Part shown: positions 38,690 through 47,545 of the stretch, piece by piece
Numbering within the stretch: position 1 is the first letter of the stretch
Layout: the number at the start of each line of letters is the position of its first letter
Source of the DNA: Yersinia aleksiciae
GTDB taxonomy: Bacteria; Pseudomonadota; Gammaproteobacteria; Enterobacterales; Enterobacteriaceae
Length of the DNA stretch: 64,000 nucleotides
Assembly (NCBI RefSeq): GCF_001047675.1
Contig: NZ_CP011975.1
Span: forward strand, 557,710-621,709
Direction of reading: 5' to 3'
Notes under the pieces: model-generated
Seen by the model: only the letters and a program-made list of their open reading frames with translations
Database searches by the model: none
What the model was told of the DNA's origin: nothing
Program-made: the position numbers and the translations under genes

Positions 38690-39036
38690 GAGTAACAACT
38701 CCCCGTAACGACGCACGCCGAGCTAAGCGAACCATTTGCGGCCGAAGGGAGACTGCCCTCACCGGCATAAATGCACAATTAGCCATTATATTCATATAGT
38801 TATAATTAACCCATCTGCCGATAACCATCATGTTTTGTTCTTTTCAAACAAATAGGTAACCGGTTCCACATGAGAATCGTTAATTACGAAGTTAAATTCA
38901 ATAGATTGGTTAATACAATTTTCATTTTGTGATAACGATCGGCATTAGTGCTGTAATTTATTCTGCGCAACAGCCTGCTTCTTGCCAGTAGTAACGTGTA
39001 GAATGACCTTAATTGTTTAAAAGCCAGGAAGGGCCT
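38690..39036. promoter_or_regulatory. divergent ascF/ascG promoter region with AscG-type operator
   Basis: The palindrome GGTAACCGGTTCC at 38855-38867, centred on AACCGGTT, resembles the E. coli AscG operator (TGAAACCGGTTTCA). A TGTGATAACGATCGGCA half-CRP-like sequence lies nearer ascG. The region is AT-rich, as expected for two divergent promoters. Confidence 0.6.
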
Positions 39037-40065
39037 ATGTCTACGATGCAAGAAGTGGCAAAAAAAGCAGGCGTATCTAAAGCCACTGTTTCACGGGTTC
39101 TGTCAGGCAAAGGCTATGTCAGCGAAGCGACAAAAGAGCAGGTTTTTAAAGCGATTGAAGAGGCGGGATATCGGCCAAATTTATTAGCGCGCAATCTGGC
39201 GACCAATAAATCACAATGTATCGGTTTCGTGGTCACCAATACGCTTTACAATGGGAATTACTTTAATGAAATTCTTTCTCAGGCGGCGAAGAAACTAGAA
39301 AACAGTGGCCGCCAGTTGGTGTTGGTGGACGGAAAACACAGCGCAGACGAGGAACAAGCGGCCATTCAGTTTCTGCTGGATCTCCGTTGCGACGCCATTA
39401 TCATCTATCCGCGATTTTTAACTGTTGATGCCATGGATCTGATTATTGATAAACATAAGCAGCCGATTATGGTGGTCAACAGAAAATTAAGAAAAAATCA
39501 TAGCCACTCTGTTTTCTGCGATCATAAAGGTTCCAGTTATCACGCCACAAAATATCTTATCGAGCAGGGGCACCGAGATATCGCCTTTATTACTGGCTCA
39601 CTGGATTCTCCCACCGCTATTGAGCGTCTTTCCGGCTACAAAACTGCATTAATGGCAAACTCATTGCCGGTACGAGAAACACTTATTGCACGAGGAAAAT
39701 GGACGCCACAGAGTGGTTCTGCTGCGGTAGAGTCATTACTCGCCAGTCAGTTGCCTTTTAGTGCAATCATCGCCAGTAATGATGATATGGCGATTGGCGC
39801 GATGAAAAAATTAAATGAAGTGGGTATTCGAGTGCCAGAAGCAATATCTATCATCGGGTTCGATAATATTCCGCTTGCCCCTTTTCTTAGCCCGTCGTTA
39901 TCCAGCATTAAAGACCCCGTCAGCAGCATGATAAATGAAGTTATCAACCGGTTAGTATCCATGCTGGACGGGGGCTATCTATCAAACGAAAATTTGTTTC
40001 AGTCTGACCTCATTCTCAGGGACTCGGTCAGCCATGGGCCTTTCTTTAGCGAAAAAACTGTTTAG
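39037..40065 (+). CDS. ascG: LacI-family repressor AscG
   Basis: A 342-residue protein. The LacI helix-turn-helix is MQEVAKKAGVSKATVSRVLSGKGYVS (residues 4-29), with the hinge helix RPNLLARNLATNKS, and a periplasmic-binding-protein-like sensor domain follows (IGFVVTNTLYNGNYF, FITGSLDSPTAIERLSGY, SIIGFDNIPLAPFLSP). It closely follows E. coli AscG, which represses ascFB and prpBC. The ATG at 39037 has AGGAAGGG upstream; the longer frame from TTG 39013 is rejected. It is divergent from the genes it should control. Confidence 0.93.
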   Translation: MSTMQEVAKKAGVSKATVSRVLSGKGYVSEATKEQVFKAIEEAGYRPNLLARNLATNKSQCIGFVVTNTLYNGNYFNEILSQAAKKLENSGRQLVLVDGKHSADEEQAAIQFLLDLRCDAIIIYPRFLTVDAMDLIIDKHKQPIMVVNRKLRKNHSHSVFCDHKGSSYHATKYLIEQGHRDIAFITGSLDSPTAIERLSGYKTALMANSLPVRETLIARGKWTPQSGSAAVESLLASQLPFSAIIASNDDMAIGAMKKLNEVGIRVPEAISIIGFDNIPLAPFLSPSLSSIKDPVSSMINEVINRLVSMLDGGYLSNENLFQSDLILRDSVSHGPFFSEKTV

Positions 40066-40076
40066 CTCGAATAAAA

Positions 40077-40655
40077 CTATTTAGCCCGAACACCTTCGAC
40101 TGACAATATCAGCTCGACTTCTTGTGAAGCCGGGCCTAAATCGGTAGTGATATTAAAGTCTTTCAACTTAATATTACCGTTCGCTTCAAAACCAGCGCGG
40201 TAACCACCCCATGGGTCATTGCCTTGTCCGGTCAGTTTACTTTCTAGGGTGACGGGCTTAGTCACGCCATTCAGTGTCAGGTTGCCGACCACGGAATAAC
40301 CTTCGCCACTCTTCTTCACTTCAGTCGACTCAAATGTCGCCTGCGGGAATTTACTGACGTTGAGGAACTCTTTGCTGCGCAGATGTTTATCACGCTCAGC
40401 GTGGTTGGTATCCACGCTATTGGTGTTGATCACCACATTCACTTTATCGGCAGCCGGATTTTTCTCATCAAATGTGAAGGAACCGTCAAAATCGTTAAAG
40501 CTACCGTATAACCAGCTATAGCCTAAATGTTTAATCCGGAATTCGATAAAGGCGTGTTGCCCCTCTTTATCGATTTTATATTCGGCGGCTACGGCGCTGC
40601 CTGCGGTAAACATCAGTGCGCCTACAGTCAGGCCCAATAGGGTCTTATTAAACAT
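40077..40655 (-). CDS. yceI: YceI family periplasmic protein
   Basis: A 192-residue protein with a signal peptide ([23 protein letters not shown]) and a lipocalin-like beta-barrel typical of YceI ([66 protein letters not shown]). Family members bind polyisoprenoid or quinone-like lipids. It forms a two-gene unit with yceJ, as in E. coli, where the pair responds to high pH and osmotic stress. It converges on ascG with an 11-bp gap. Confidence 0.94.
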   Translation of the reverse strand: MFNKTLLGLTVGALMFTAGSAVAAEYKIDKEGQHAFIEFRIKHLGYSWLYGSFNDFDGSFTFDEKNPAADKVNVVINTNSVDTNHAERDKHLRSKEFLNVSKFPQATFESTEVKKSGEGYSVVGNLTLNGVTKPVTLESKLTGQGNDPWGGYRAGFEANGNIKLKDFNITTDLGPASQEVELILSVEGVRAK

Positions 40656-40680
40656 GCTTCATTCTCCATAATACAGTTGG

Positions 40681-41235
40681 TTAATCGGTGCTACGTCCCA
40701 GCATCCGTTTAAGGGTAATATCACCATCAATAAAGTGGTGCTTGATCGCGGCCAGCCCATGTAATAGTGAAAGCACTACCACGGCCCAAGCCAGATAAAG
40801 ATGCACAGTGCCGGCGGTATCAGCTTGATCAGGTAAGCCCGTTAATGTCGCCGGTAGACTAAACCAACCAAATACATTGATAGGTTGCCCATCAGCCGTT
40901 GAGATCAAATATCCACTGAACATAATACAAAATAGAACAATATATAAAATTAGATGAGCCAATATCGCGCTGACTCGCGTGAAACGGCTATAACTGGATA
41001 AGGGTTTTGGTGGTGGCGAAATAAAGCGCCAAATAACCCGAAATAACATCAGAGCAAATAATATACAGCCGATACTTTTATGTATTTCTGGGGCCTGATG
41101 ATACCAGCCATCGTAGTAGCCCAGCGTCACCATCCACAACCCCAGAGCAAATAACCCATAGACAGTTAATGCTACCAGCCAGTGGATGCCAATAGTGATA
41201 CGACCAAACTGCTCCTTGGTATTTTTCCAAAGCAT
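40681..41235 (-). CDS. yceJ: cytochrome b561 family protein YceJ
   Basis: A 184-residue inner-membrane di-heme cytochrome b with four membrane segments. Histidines suited as heme ligands are visible in IGIHWLVAL, EIHKSIG, LAHLILYIV and LSLLHGLAAIKHHFID. It probably passes electrons between quinol and a periplasmic partner, perhaps YceI-bound quinone, which is inference. It is upstream of yceI with a 25-bp gap. Confidence 0.92.
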   Translation of the reverse strand: MLWKNTKEQFGRITIGIHWLVALTVYGLFALGLWMVTLGYYDGWYHQAPEIHKSIGCILFALMLFRVIWRFISPPPKPLSSYSRFTRVSAILAHLILYIVLFCIMFSGYLISTADGQPINVFGWFSLPATLTGLPDQADTAGTVHLYLAWAVVVLSLLHGLAAIKHHFIDGDITLKRMLGRSTD

Positions 41236-41464
41236 AATGATTCCCTTTTGCTTAATTCATAAAACAATAGTCAAACATTATGAAATATAAAATCAACACT
41301 TATTTGATATAAGATATATTTTAGCAACCGCTGTCAGTTATTTTGCAAAAGGCTATAAATACTCGGTCAGTTTAATTGTTGGACTTTACTTAACTTGACA
41401 GTGCCATCATAAATATAGAGAAATACAAATTAAATAATATTAGCCAATCCCTCACGGTCAGCAT

Positions 41465-41510
41465 AAAAAATCCCCCAACCAGTGCGATTAACTCCGTCTG
41501 ATTGGGGGAT
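41465..41510 (-). terminator. terminator of the MCE operon
   Basis: On the minus strand the stem TTGGGGGA/TCCCCCAA with a loop of about 23 bases is followed by six T, starting about 20 bp after the lipoprotein stop. Confidence 0.82.
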
Positions 41511-41530
41511 AATAATAAAGGTCAGGATGA

Positions 41531-42163
41531 CTAAAGCGACTGCTGCAACATCCAGTTAAGCACTTGAGTGGATAGCTGATCGCTCGCCAGGCCAAACGCC
41601 TGAACCACCTCATTCATCTCCGTGCCTTTTATCGGCTGGCGGATTTCAAAATGACGGGTGGCGATAATCCGACGGTCTGAAATTCTGACCAGCCGGGCAT
41701 CGAAGCGGATCAGCACTTCACTCTTGTCCGTCAGGTAGACGCCCTGAAACGCGGAGAGATCACCGCTCAATTCAACATCAGCCTGCAAACTGTCGTCGTC
41801 ACTACTGACTGCACGAATACGGCCATCGGTGCGGAACTCCTGAATCAAGCGATTGCGCACCAAAATAGGCGCGGGGTCACTCCAGCGTGAGTTTTGATAG
41901 ACCGCAATCTCCTGCCCCTGCGGCTGCACGGCGATCCGTGAGCTGTTCAAGAACTGGCTGGTCGCCGGTTGAGAAACCCGCAATGACCAATCGACCGTCG
42001 GCGCTCGCGGCGCATTCGTCGTTGGTGGCACCGGCAGAAGATAGACCTGTGATATCGGTGCCGTGGGTAAAATAGTGCAAGCTGATAGCAACATAGCCAG
42101 CATTAACAGCATCAATAACCAAGTGCGGCGGCCTAAATAGCGCATGACCTTAAGAGATATCAT
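41531..42163 (-). CDS. PqiC-type lipoprotein of an MCE transport system
   Basis: A 210-residue lipoprotein with lipobox LLMLAMLLSAC-TILP and the ABC-type transport auxiliary lipoprotein (PqiC/YmbA, DUF330) fold: VYLLPVPP, then SRIAVQPQGQEIAVYQNSRWSDPAPILVRNRLIQEF and IATRHFEIRQPIKGTEMNEVVQAF. It probably sits in the outer membrane and receives or delivers lipid from the MCE tunnel encoded next to it. Its ATG overlaps the stop of the MCE gene (ATGA). An alternative start is Met7 at 42145. Confidence 0.87.
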   Translation of the reverse strand: MISLKVMRYLGRRTWLLMLLMLAMLLSACTILPTAPISQVYLLPVPPTTNAPRAPTVDWSLRVSQPATSQFLNSSRIAVQPQGQEIAVYQNSRWSDPAPILVRNRLIQEFRTDGRIRAVSSDDDSLQADVELSGDLSAFQGVYLTDKSEVLIRFDARLVRISDRRIIATRHFEIRQPIKGTEMNEVVQAFGLASDQLSTQVLNWMLQQSL

Positions 42164-43101
42164 CGAGGTGCAAACTCCTGTGTTCTTTCGCGGCCACGCA
42201 GCAAGGCCGCTGGGTTCTCTTCCAAGCGGGAAACCGCAGCACGTAATGTGGCTAATGTTCTGCGCAGCTCATCAACCGCTGGCCCCAACTCATTCATCCC
42301 TTGCATACCATTATTGAGCGAGGTTTTATTTTCACTCACCAATTGATTGAGGATAGTACTGGTTTTTTGCAACGACGCCATGGTCTTAGCGGCATCACTG
42401 ACCAGCTGTTTGCCCTGCCCATCCATTAATCCGTTAGCATTGCGCAGTAAGCGATTGGTCTGTGCCAGTGTCTCATTGGCCTGTTTGCTGGCCTGCGCCA
42501 ACTGCTGCAACATAGTGCGGATATCGCCACGTTGATCGGCCACGGTCTGGGTAATCTGCGCGAGATTATCCAGCGTCCGGATGAGGCGCTGCTGATTATC
42601 GGGTTCCAAGAGTTGATTGAGGCGCACCAAGACTTCATTGGCGTTGCTCATGAAATTCTCACCGTTAGCCAATAACTGGCTCATCGGCGATGGCGTCGCC
42701 ACAATAACGGGGACTTCACCGTCTTGCCCCTCCAGCAGTGGACTTGATTGGTTGCTGCTGCTGAATTGAATATTGGAGGTGCCCGTAATCCCTGCGACCG
42801 TTAGGCGCGCTTGGGTATCTTGGCGGATGGGCGTGGTTGCCGACACTCGAATCCGCGCCCAAACTTTATTGGGATTTTCACTATCCAGACGCAGCTGAAT
42901 CACTTCACCGACGCGAATCCCACTGTATTGCACGGTGCTGCCCTGAGATAGACCACTCACCGGTTCATTGAAAACAATATCGTACAGTTTGAACTGCCGA
43001 TTAGAGCCGGCATTAGTCAGCCATAAGCAAAATAACAGCGCAGCACTGACCACAATGAGAGTGAACAAACCAATGACAACATGATGAGCACGGGTTTCCA
43101 T
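42160..43101 (-). CDS. MCE (MlaD-like) lipid-binding protein
   Basis: A 313-residue protein with an N-terminal membrane anchor (HVVIGLFTLIVVSAALLFCLWL), a single MCE domain (about residues 40-120: LYDIVFNEPVSGLSQGSTVQYSGIRVGEVIQLRLD, ARLTVAGITGTSNIQFS) and a long C-terminal helical, coiled-coil region (about 150-305). That region is longer than in MlaD and suits a periplasm-spanning barrel of the PqiB/YebT type. The ATG at 43101 matches the family start; the frame continues upstream into the ATPase gene. One base separates it from the ATPase stop. Confidence 0.9.
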   Translation of the reverse strand: METRAHHVVIGLFTLIVVSAALLFCLWLTNAGSNRQFKLYDIVFNEPVSGLSQGSTVQYSGIRVGEVIQLRLDSENPNKVWARIRVSATTPIRQDTQARLTVAGITGTSNIQFSSSNQSSPLLEGQDGEVPVIVATPSPMSQLLANGENFMSNANEVLVRLNQLLEPDNQQRLIRTLDNLAQITQTVADQRGDIRTMLQQLAQASKQANETLAQTNRLLRNANGLMDGQGKQLVSDAAKTMASLQKTSTILNQLVSENKTSLNNGMQGMNELGPAVDELRRTLATLRAAVSRLEENPAALLRGRERTQEFAPR

Positions 43102-43102
43102 A

Positions 43103-43903
43103 TTACAACCTCTCTCCGCTATTGGTAGCTGCCTGATAAGCAGCCCGGCCACGTGGGCCATGAAAATACGCCTGAATCCAGTCATCATGGGTCGCAGCGA
43201 CATTATCCAATGTATCAACCACCAGTACTTTCTTCTGTGAAAGCACCGCCACACGATCACAAAGCGTATAGAGCGTATCCAGATCGTGAGTCACCAAAAA
43301 TACCGTCAGATTGAGAGCATCTCGCAGTGTACGAATTAAACTGTCGAAGGCTGCCGCACCAATGGGATCAAGGCCCGCCGTCGGTTCATCAAGAAACAAA
43401 ATATCGGGATCCAGCGCTAGCGCACGAGCTAAAGCCACCCGTTTGACCATACCGCCTGACAGCGACGCCGGATATTTACTGCCTGCGCCCGGTGGCAAAC
43501 CCGCCAGTGCCAGTTTGACCTGCGCCAGACGTTCAGCTTCATCCCGTGGCAAACCGGCATTTTCAATTAACGGCAACGCCACATTTTCAGTCACCGTCAG
43601 AGAGCTAAACAGCGCACCCCGTTGAAACAGAACACCAAATCGGCGTTCAACCATCGAACGCGGCTGACCTGACAGCGCCATTAAATCCTGACCAAATACG
43701 TGAATCTGCCCGCCAGTGGGGCGGCGCAACCCAACAATACTGCGTAAGAGTACAGACTTTCCAGTTCCCGAACCACCGACAACCCCGAGAATTTCGCCGC
43801 GCTGAACATCAAGATTCAGGTCTTGGTGCACCGTCTGTTTGCCGAAGCTGTTCACCAGACCACGGATTTGAATGATTGCATCTTGCTTCATTTGGCTCAC
43901 CAT
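43103..43903 (-). CDS. MlaF-like ABC ATPase of the MCE system
   Basis: A 266-residue ATPase. Walker A is GGSGTGKSVLLRSIVGL (near residue 42), the signature is [16 protein letters not shown] and Walker B is ILFLDEPTAGLDPIGA. The sequence resembles MlaF but is clearly a paralogue with its own membrane and MCE partners. Its start overlaps the permease stop. It energises lipid movement between membranes; direction and substrate are not readable from the sequence. Confidence 0.9.
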   Translation of the reverse strand: MVSQMKQDAIIQIRGLVNSFGKQTVHQDLNLDVQRGEILGVVGGSGTGKSVLLRSIVGLRRPTGGQIHVFGQDLMALSGQPRSMVERRFGVLFQRGALFSSLTVTENVALPLIENAGLPRDEAERLAQVKLALAGLPPGAGSKYPASLSGGMVKRVALARALALDPDILFLDEPTAGLDPIGAAAFDSLIRTLRDALNLTVFLVTHDLDTLYTLCDRVAVLSQKKVLVVDTLDNVAATHDDWIQAYFHGPRGRAAYQAATNSGERL

Positions 43904-45042
43904 CCCATCTCCATGAAAAATAGCGCCGCGACCGCATCAAGCAGGATGACCACAAAGATCGAATGCACCACACTGGTGGTGGTATGAACCCCCACGGACT
44001 CCGCGCTGCCCGTGACTTTGAATCCTTCCAGACAACCAATGATGGCAATCAGGAAAGCGAAAACCGGTGCTTTACTTATCCCCACCAGAAAATGCTGCAA
44101 TCCGTTGCTGTTTTGCATAATCGACAAAAACATGGTCGGCGAAATATCCAGCGTTAAGGCACACACCACCATGCCACCGAAAATGCCGCAAACCATGCCG
44201 ATAAAGGTCAGCATTGGCAGCGAGACCAATAGCGCCAGTACTCGAGGCAGCACCAGCAGTTCAACCGGATTGAGCCCCAGAGTTTGGATGGCGTCGATCT
44301 CTTCATTGGCTTTCATCAGCCCGATTTCGGCGGTGAAGGCGCTGGCGGTGCGCCCAGCCATCAAGATGGCAGTGAGCAGTACCGCAAACTCGCGCAAGAA
44401 GGAGAACACCACTAAATCAACGGTAAAAATACCCGCGCCAAAGGTGTTCAACACGGTGGCACCGAGAAAAGCGATGACCGCCCCGACCAGAAAAGTCAGC
44501 AGCATAATGATGGGTACGGCATTCAGGCCAATTTGCTGAATATTGGCGATAAGCGAGGTCATTCGCCAGCGGGCGGGACGGAATATCGTGCCCAGTAAAG
44601 CTTCGAGCGTCAGCCCGATAAAGCCCAGTAATGATTTGATATCCTGCCATAAATTGTCCATCGAGCGGCCAATATTGGACAACAGCTCCAGCCAGAATGG
44701 GGGAGGTTTTGCAGATGGCTCCGGCACTAGATCCGGTAAAACGTGACTAACCGTTTCCAGTAAGACTCGGCGCTCATTAGGTAATGTGGGGGCAAGCTCA
44801 CGCAGTTGGCTAACACGCTCTTCGCCGAGTAGCAACACCAGCAGCGTCGCACCGGCAGTATCCAACGCGCCCAATTGGCTAAGGTCAAATACCACTGCGG
44901 CAGGCAGATTCGCCCGCAATTGCGTCACTTCTGGCTCCAGAGCGCGGTAATGCGCCAAGACCCAATCCCCTTTAGCTGCAACTCGGACAGGCTGAACCGA
45001 GCTGTCGATATCGAGTTGTGCTGTGAACTGCCGCTCGGTCAT
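43897..45042 (-). CDS. MlaE-like permease with N-terminal STAS domain
   Basis: A 381-residue protein. An N-terminal STAS domain (about residues 10-100, VVFDLSQLGALDTAGATLLVLLL) is fused to an MlaE permease (about 130-381, with MILLTFLVGAVIAFLGATVLNTFGAG, LAVLLTAILMAGRTASAFTAEIGLMKANEEIDAI and GLNPVELLVLPRVLALL). In the canonical Mla system the STAS protein MlaB is separate, so this is the fused architecture. First gene of a compact four-gene leftward operon (permease, ATPase, MCE, lipoprotein). Confidence 0.92.
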   Translation of the reverse strand: MTERQFTAQLDIDSSVQPVRVAAKGDWVLAHYRALEPEVTQLRANLPAAVVFDLSQLGALDTAGATLLVLLLGEERVSQLRELAPTLPNERRVLLETVSHVLPDLVPEPSAKPPPFWLELLSNIGRSMDNLWQDIKSLLGFIGLTLEALLGTIFRPARWRMTSLIANIQQIGLNAVPIIMLLTFLVGAVIAFLGATVLNTFGAGIFTVDLVVFSFLREFAVLLTAILMAGRTASAFTAEIGLMKANEEIDAIQTLGLNPVELLVLPRVLALLVSLPMLTFIGMVCGIFGGMVVCALTLDISPTMFLSIMQNSNGLQHFLVGISKAPVFAFLIAIIGCLEGFKVTGSAESVGVHTTTSVVHSIFVVILLDAVAALFFMEMGW

Positions 45043-45203
45043 AGAGAAAGCCTTACTCTTTATTAAGATACGGTTGTGGCATCGTCAACATACCAAAACC
45101 CAAGTCACTACCTTAAATAGATATATCACACACTTTAGTAAGAGTAATGACTAATAAGAGGCTTGAGTCGAAAGAGCGTCGAGGGGCCTTTCAGCCCCCA
45201 CTA

Positions 45204-46694
45204 TTAGTGCGCAAGTTGCAAAACCCGTTTTCCCGGCATTGTGAACCAAACAGCCACTGCCAGCAGAATCAACAACGCACTGGCCGTGCCTAATACCAAG
45301 CTGTGCGAGGCGGAAAACGCCAGTTTGGCACTGGCAAGCAGATGCTCGTTCCCACCGAGGCTATTCACCACCTGGATGGTTTCACTGATAGATGCACTTG
45401 CCTGTGCCACTAAATCAACCGGTAAATCCGCCGGTAACACAATCGAAGCGGTATAAGCTTGCGAAAGCATCAGACCAAATATGGCGACTCCCAGCCCGGC
45501 CCCCAATTCATAAGCCATCCCCTCGACCGCGCCCGCCGCACCGGCTTTTTCAGGCGGTGCAGCGCTCATAATGGCCGCCGTCGAGGCCAGCAGTGAGGCT
45601 TCAATACTGAAACCGAGCAATATCATCCATCCCCATGCCAGATAAACTTGAGTGGCAAAATCGGTCCAGGCTAGCCCGAGAAAACTCAATGAGCTCAATG
45701 CAATACCGGCACTGGCGACGGTGCGCAGCCCCAGTTTGGCGACCAACCAACCGGATATCGGCCCGCTCACTCCACTGGCAATCATCAGCGGCAGTAGGAA
45801 TATGCCTGCGTCGAGCGGGCTTTTACCTAAGACAAACTGCAATTCCTGCGTCAGCAGTAACTCAAACCCCACCAGCGTGATCATGGCGGTCATCGCCATC
45901 ACCATACCCACCGCGATCACCCGCTGGCTAATCAGCCGAAAATCAATCATCGGGGTGGTAGTGGCGAGTTGGTGGCGAACAAAGGCAAATAGCATCACAC
46001 CGCCGAACAGCGCCGTCAGAGAGGTGATGACCCTATCGCCACCACGTAGCCCAGTCTTCGCCGCATAAACCAGCATCAGGATCGCGGTAATCAATACCAG
46101 TGCCGGAGCCAATTTCCATGTCTGTTCAGTACGCATGGGTTGGCTGGGGATCACTACTAAGGTCGCAATCACCACGGCGATGATAATGGGAATATTGATC
46201 AGGAAAACCGAACCCCAGTAGAAGTACTCCATCAATATCCCGCCCACCAGCGGCCCCATTGCGGCCCCCATGGTGCCAATGGCGACCCATACCCCCAGTG
46301 CCAACGCACGTTCCCGTTCATCGGTAAAAATATGGCGCACTGCGGATAGAGTGGCAGGCAAGATCATCGCCGCGCCGATCGCCAGAAAAGCGCGTGCAGC
46401 AATCAGTGCCGCGACCGACGGCGCCAGTGCCGCCGCCAGTGAGGCCAATCCAAACAGTACCGACCCCATTAAAGCCAGCCGTTTGAAGCCAATGCGATCA
46501 CCCAGCGCCCCCATCGGGAGCAACAAACAAGCCATCACCAGCGAGTAAATATCGATGATCCACAGCAATTCGCTGCCGGTCGCAGACAGGGCAATACCCA
46601 ACCGAGGAGCAGCCACATGTAATACGGTTGCATCAATCGAAACGGGGAGATACATCAGAATAATAACGTAGAAAATCATCCACTTTTTAGACAT
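45204..46694 (-). CDS. smvA: SmvA-type MFS drug efflux transporter (DHA2 family, 14 TM)
   Basis: A 496-residue transporter, identical in length to Salmonella SmvA, which exports methyl viologen and cationic biocides. The N-terminal region, YLPVSIDATVLHVAAPRLG, is typical of SmvA, as are ELLWIIDIYSLVMACLLLPMGALGDRIGFKRL and the motif C region GTMGAAMGPLVGGILMEYFYWGSVFLINIP. The start at 46694 (MSKKWMIFYVIILMY) is chosen by homology; the frame extends to 46787 but would cross the operator. It is divergent from a TetR-family regulator. Confidence 0.9.
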   Translation of the reverse strand: MSKKWMIFYVIILMYLPVSIDATVLHVAAPRLGIALSATGSELLWIIDIYSLVMACLLLPMGALGDRIGFKRLALMGSVLFGLASLAAALAPSVAALIAARAFLAIGAAMILPATLSAVRHIFTDERERALALGVWVAIGTMGAAMGPLVGGILMEYFYWGSVFLINIPIIIAVVIATLVVIPSQPMRTEQTWKLAPALVLITAILMLVYAAKTGLRGGDRVITSLTALFGGVMLFAFVRHQLATTTPMIDFRLISQRVIAVGMVMAMTAMITLVGFELLLTQELQFVLGKSPLDAGIFLLPLMIASGVSGPISGWLVAKLGLRTVASAGIALSSLSFLGLAWTDFATQVYLAWGWMILLGFSIEASLLASTAAIMSAAPPEKAGAAGAVEGMAYELGAGLGVAIFGLMLSQAYTASIVLPADLPVDLVAQASASISETIQVVNSLGGNEHLLASAKLAFSASHSLVLGTASALLILLAVAVWFTMPGKRVLQLAH

Positions 46695-46724
46695 ACAAAA
46701 ACGCTCAAGTAGGGCATAAATTAA

Positions 46725-46744
46725 TGTTGAACGCCTGTTCAACA
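46725..46744. promoter_or_regulatory. TetR-type operator between smvA and its regulator
   Basis: TGTTGAACGCCTGTTCAACA is a perfect 8-4-8 inverted repeat 31 bp upstream of smvA and about 85 bp upstream of the regulator. Its size and symmetry fit a TetR-family dimer controlling both directions. Confidence 0.8.
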
Positions 46745-46829
46745 TAACAATACTAGCGGAAAGTTGAACTAACGTCCAATTCATCACATAATGACGAAAA
46801 CAATAGTGAGTCAGATAAAGGAGTCATTT

Positions 46830-47420
46830 TTGGCCTATTTGAACCGCGAAGAGCGCCACGACACTATTTTGCAAGCGGCGATGCGTGTCGCCATAACCGA
46901 GGGGATGGCCGCAACAACCGTGCGCCGTGTTGCCAGTGAAGCTGGCGTGGCGGTCGGGCAAGTTCATCATCACTTTGCGTCCGTTTCACGCCTGCGGGCC
47001 GATGCCTTTCTGCTATTGGTGAAACAGTCGTTAACGGCTTTTGCTGACAGCAGTCAAAACTTACCCGCAACTGAACGGGTGCTACGGGTGCTCGGTTATC
47101 CGCAAGATGAAATGGGCCAAAGAGAGACTCGGCTGTGGAATGAAGTATCAATTCTGGCGGAGCGGGATGAGCTGATAAAAGCCGCCTATGCCGCCTCAAT
47201 GTCAGACTGGCACCAGGCGACAGTCGATGTGATTAATGCCGGCATTGCCAGTGATGAGTTCCGCTCAGATATTAATGCCAGTGATATTGCCTGGCGTTTG
47301 ATTGGGCTGCTTTGTGGTCTGGATGGCCTGACCCAATTTACCGAATTAGGCTTTTCAGAGGCAGAGATCCTACGCCACTTGGCTGCGATGATGGCAACCG
47401 AACTATTGAAAAACTCATAG
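46830..47420 (+). CDS. TetR-family repressor of smvA (SmvR-like)
   Basis: A 196-residue regulator with an N-terminal helix-turn-helix (ILQAAMRVAITEGMAATTVRRVASEAGVAVGQVHHHF) and a C-terminal ligand and dimerisation domain. The frame opens at ATG 46791, but no ribosome site precedes it. TTG 46830 has AAAGGAG six bases upstream and gives a protein starting (M)AYLNREERHDTIL, where homology to similar regulators begins, so the TTG is preferred. Its position opposite smvA with a perfect shared operator argues that it represses the pump and itself, like SmvR in Klebsiella and Proteus. Confidence 0.85.
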   Translation: MAYLNREERHDTILQAAMRVAITEGMAATTVRRVASEAGVAVGQVHHHFASVSRLRADAFLLLVKQSLTAFADSSQNLPATERVLRVLGYPQDEMGQRETRLWNEVSILAERDELIKAAYAASMSDWHQATVDVINAGIASDEFRSDINASDIAWRLIGLLCGLDGLTQFTELGFSEAEILRHLAAMMATELLKNS

Positions 47421-47545
47421 CTGAAAAGTTAATCGGTACTCGACTCTTAGCCTGTATTCACAGTGGCGGTTTTTGCCCTCAATAACAGGCTATAATCGCT
47501 ATTTAATTATTATCCCCAGTCGAAGGGGATTATTGAGAAGATAAA

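Noticed and set aside
47512-47530. Hairpin ATCCCC-GGGGAT just upstream of the amidohydrolase gene
   Set aside because: Only a 6-bp stem with no clear role; could be chance or a weak end for the TetR transcript.
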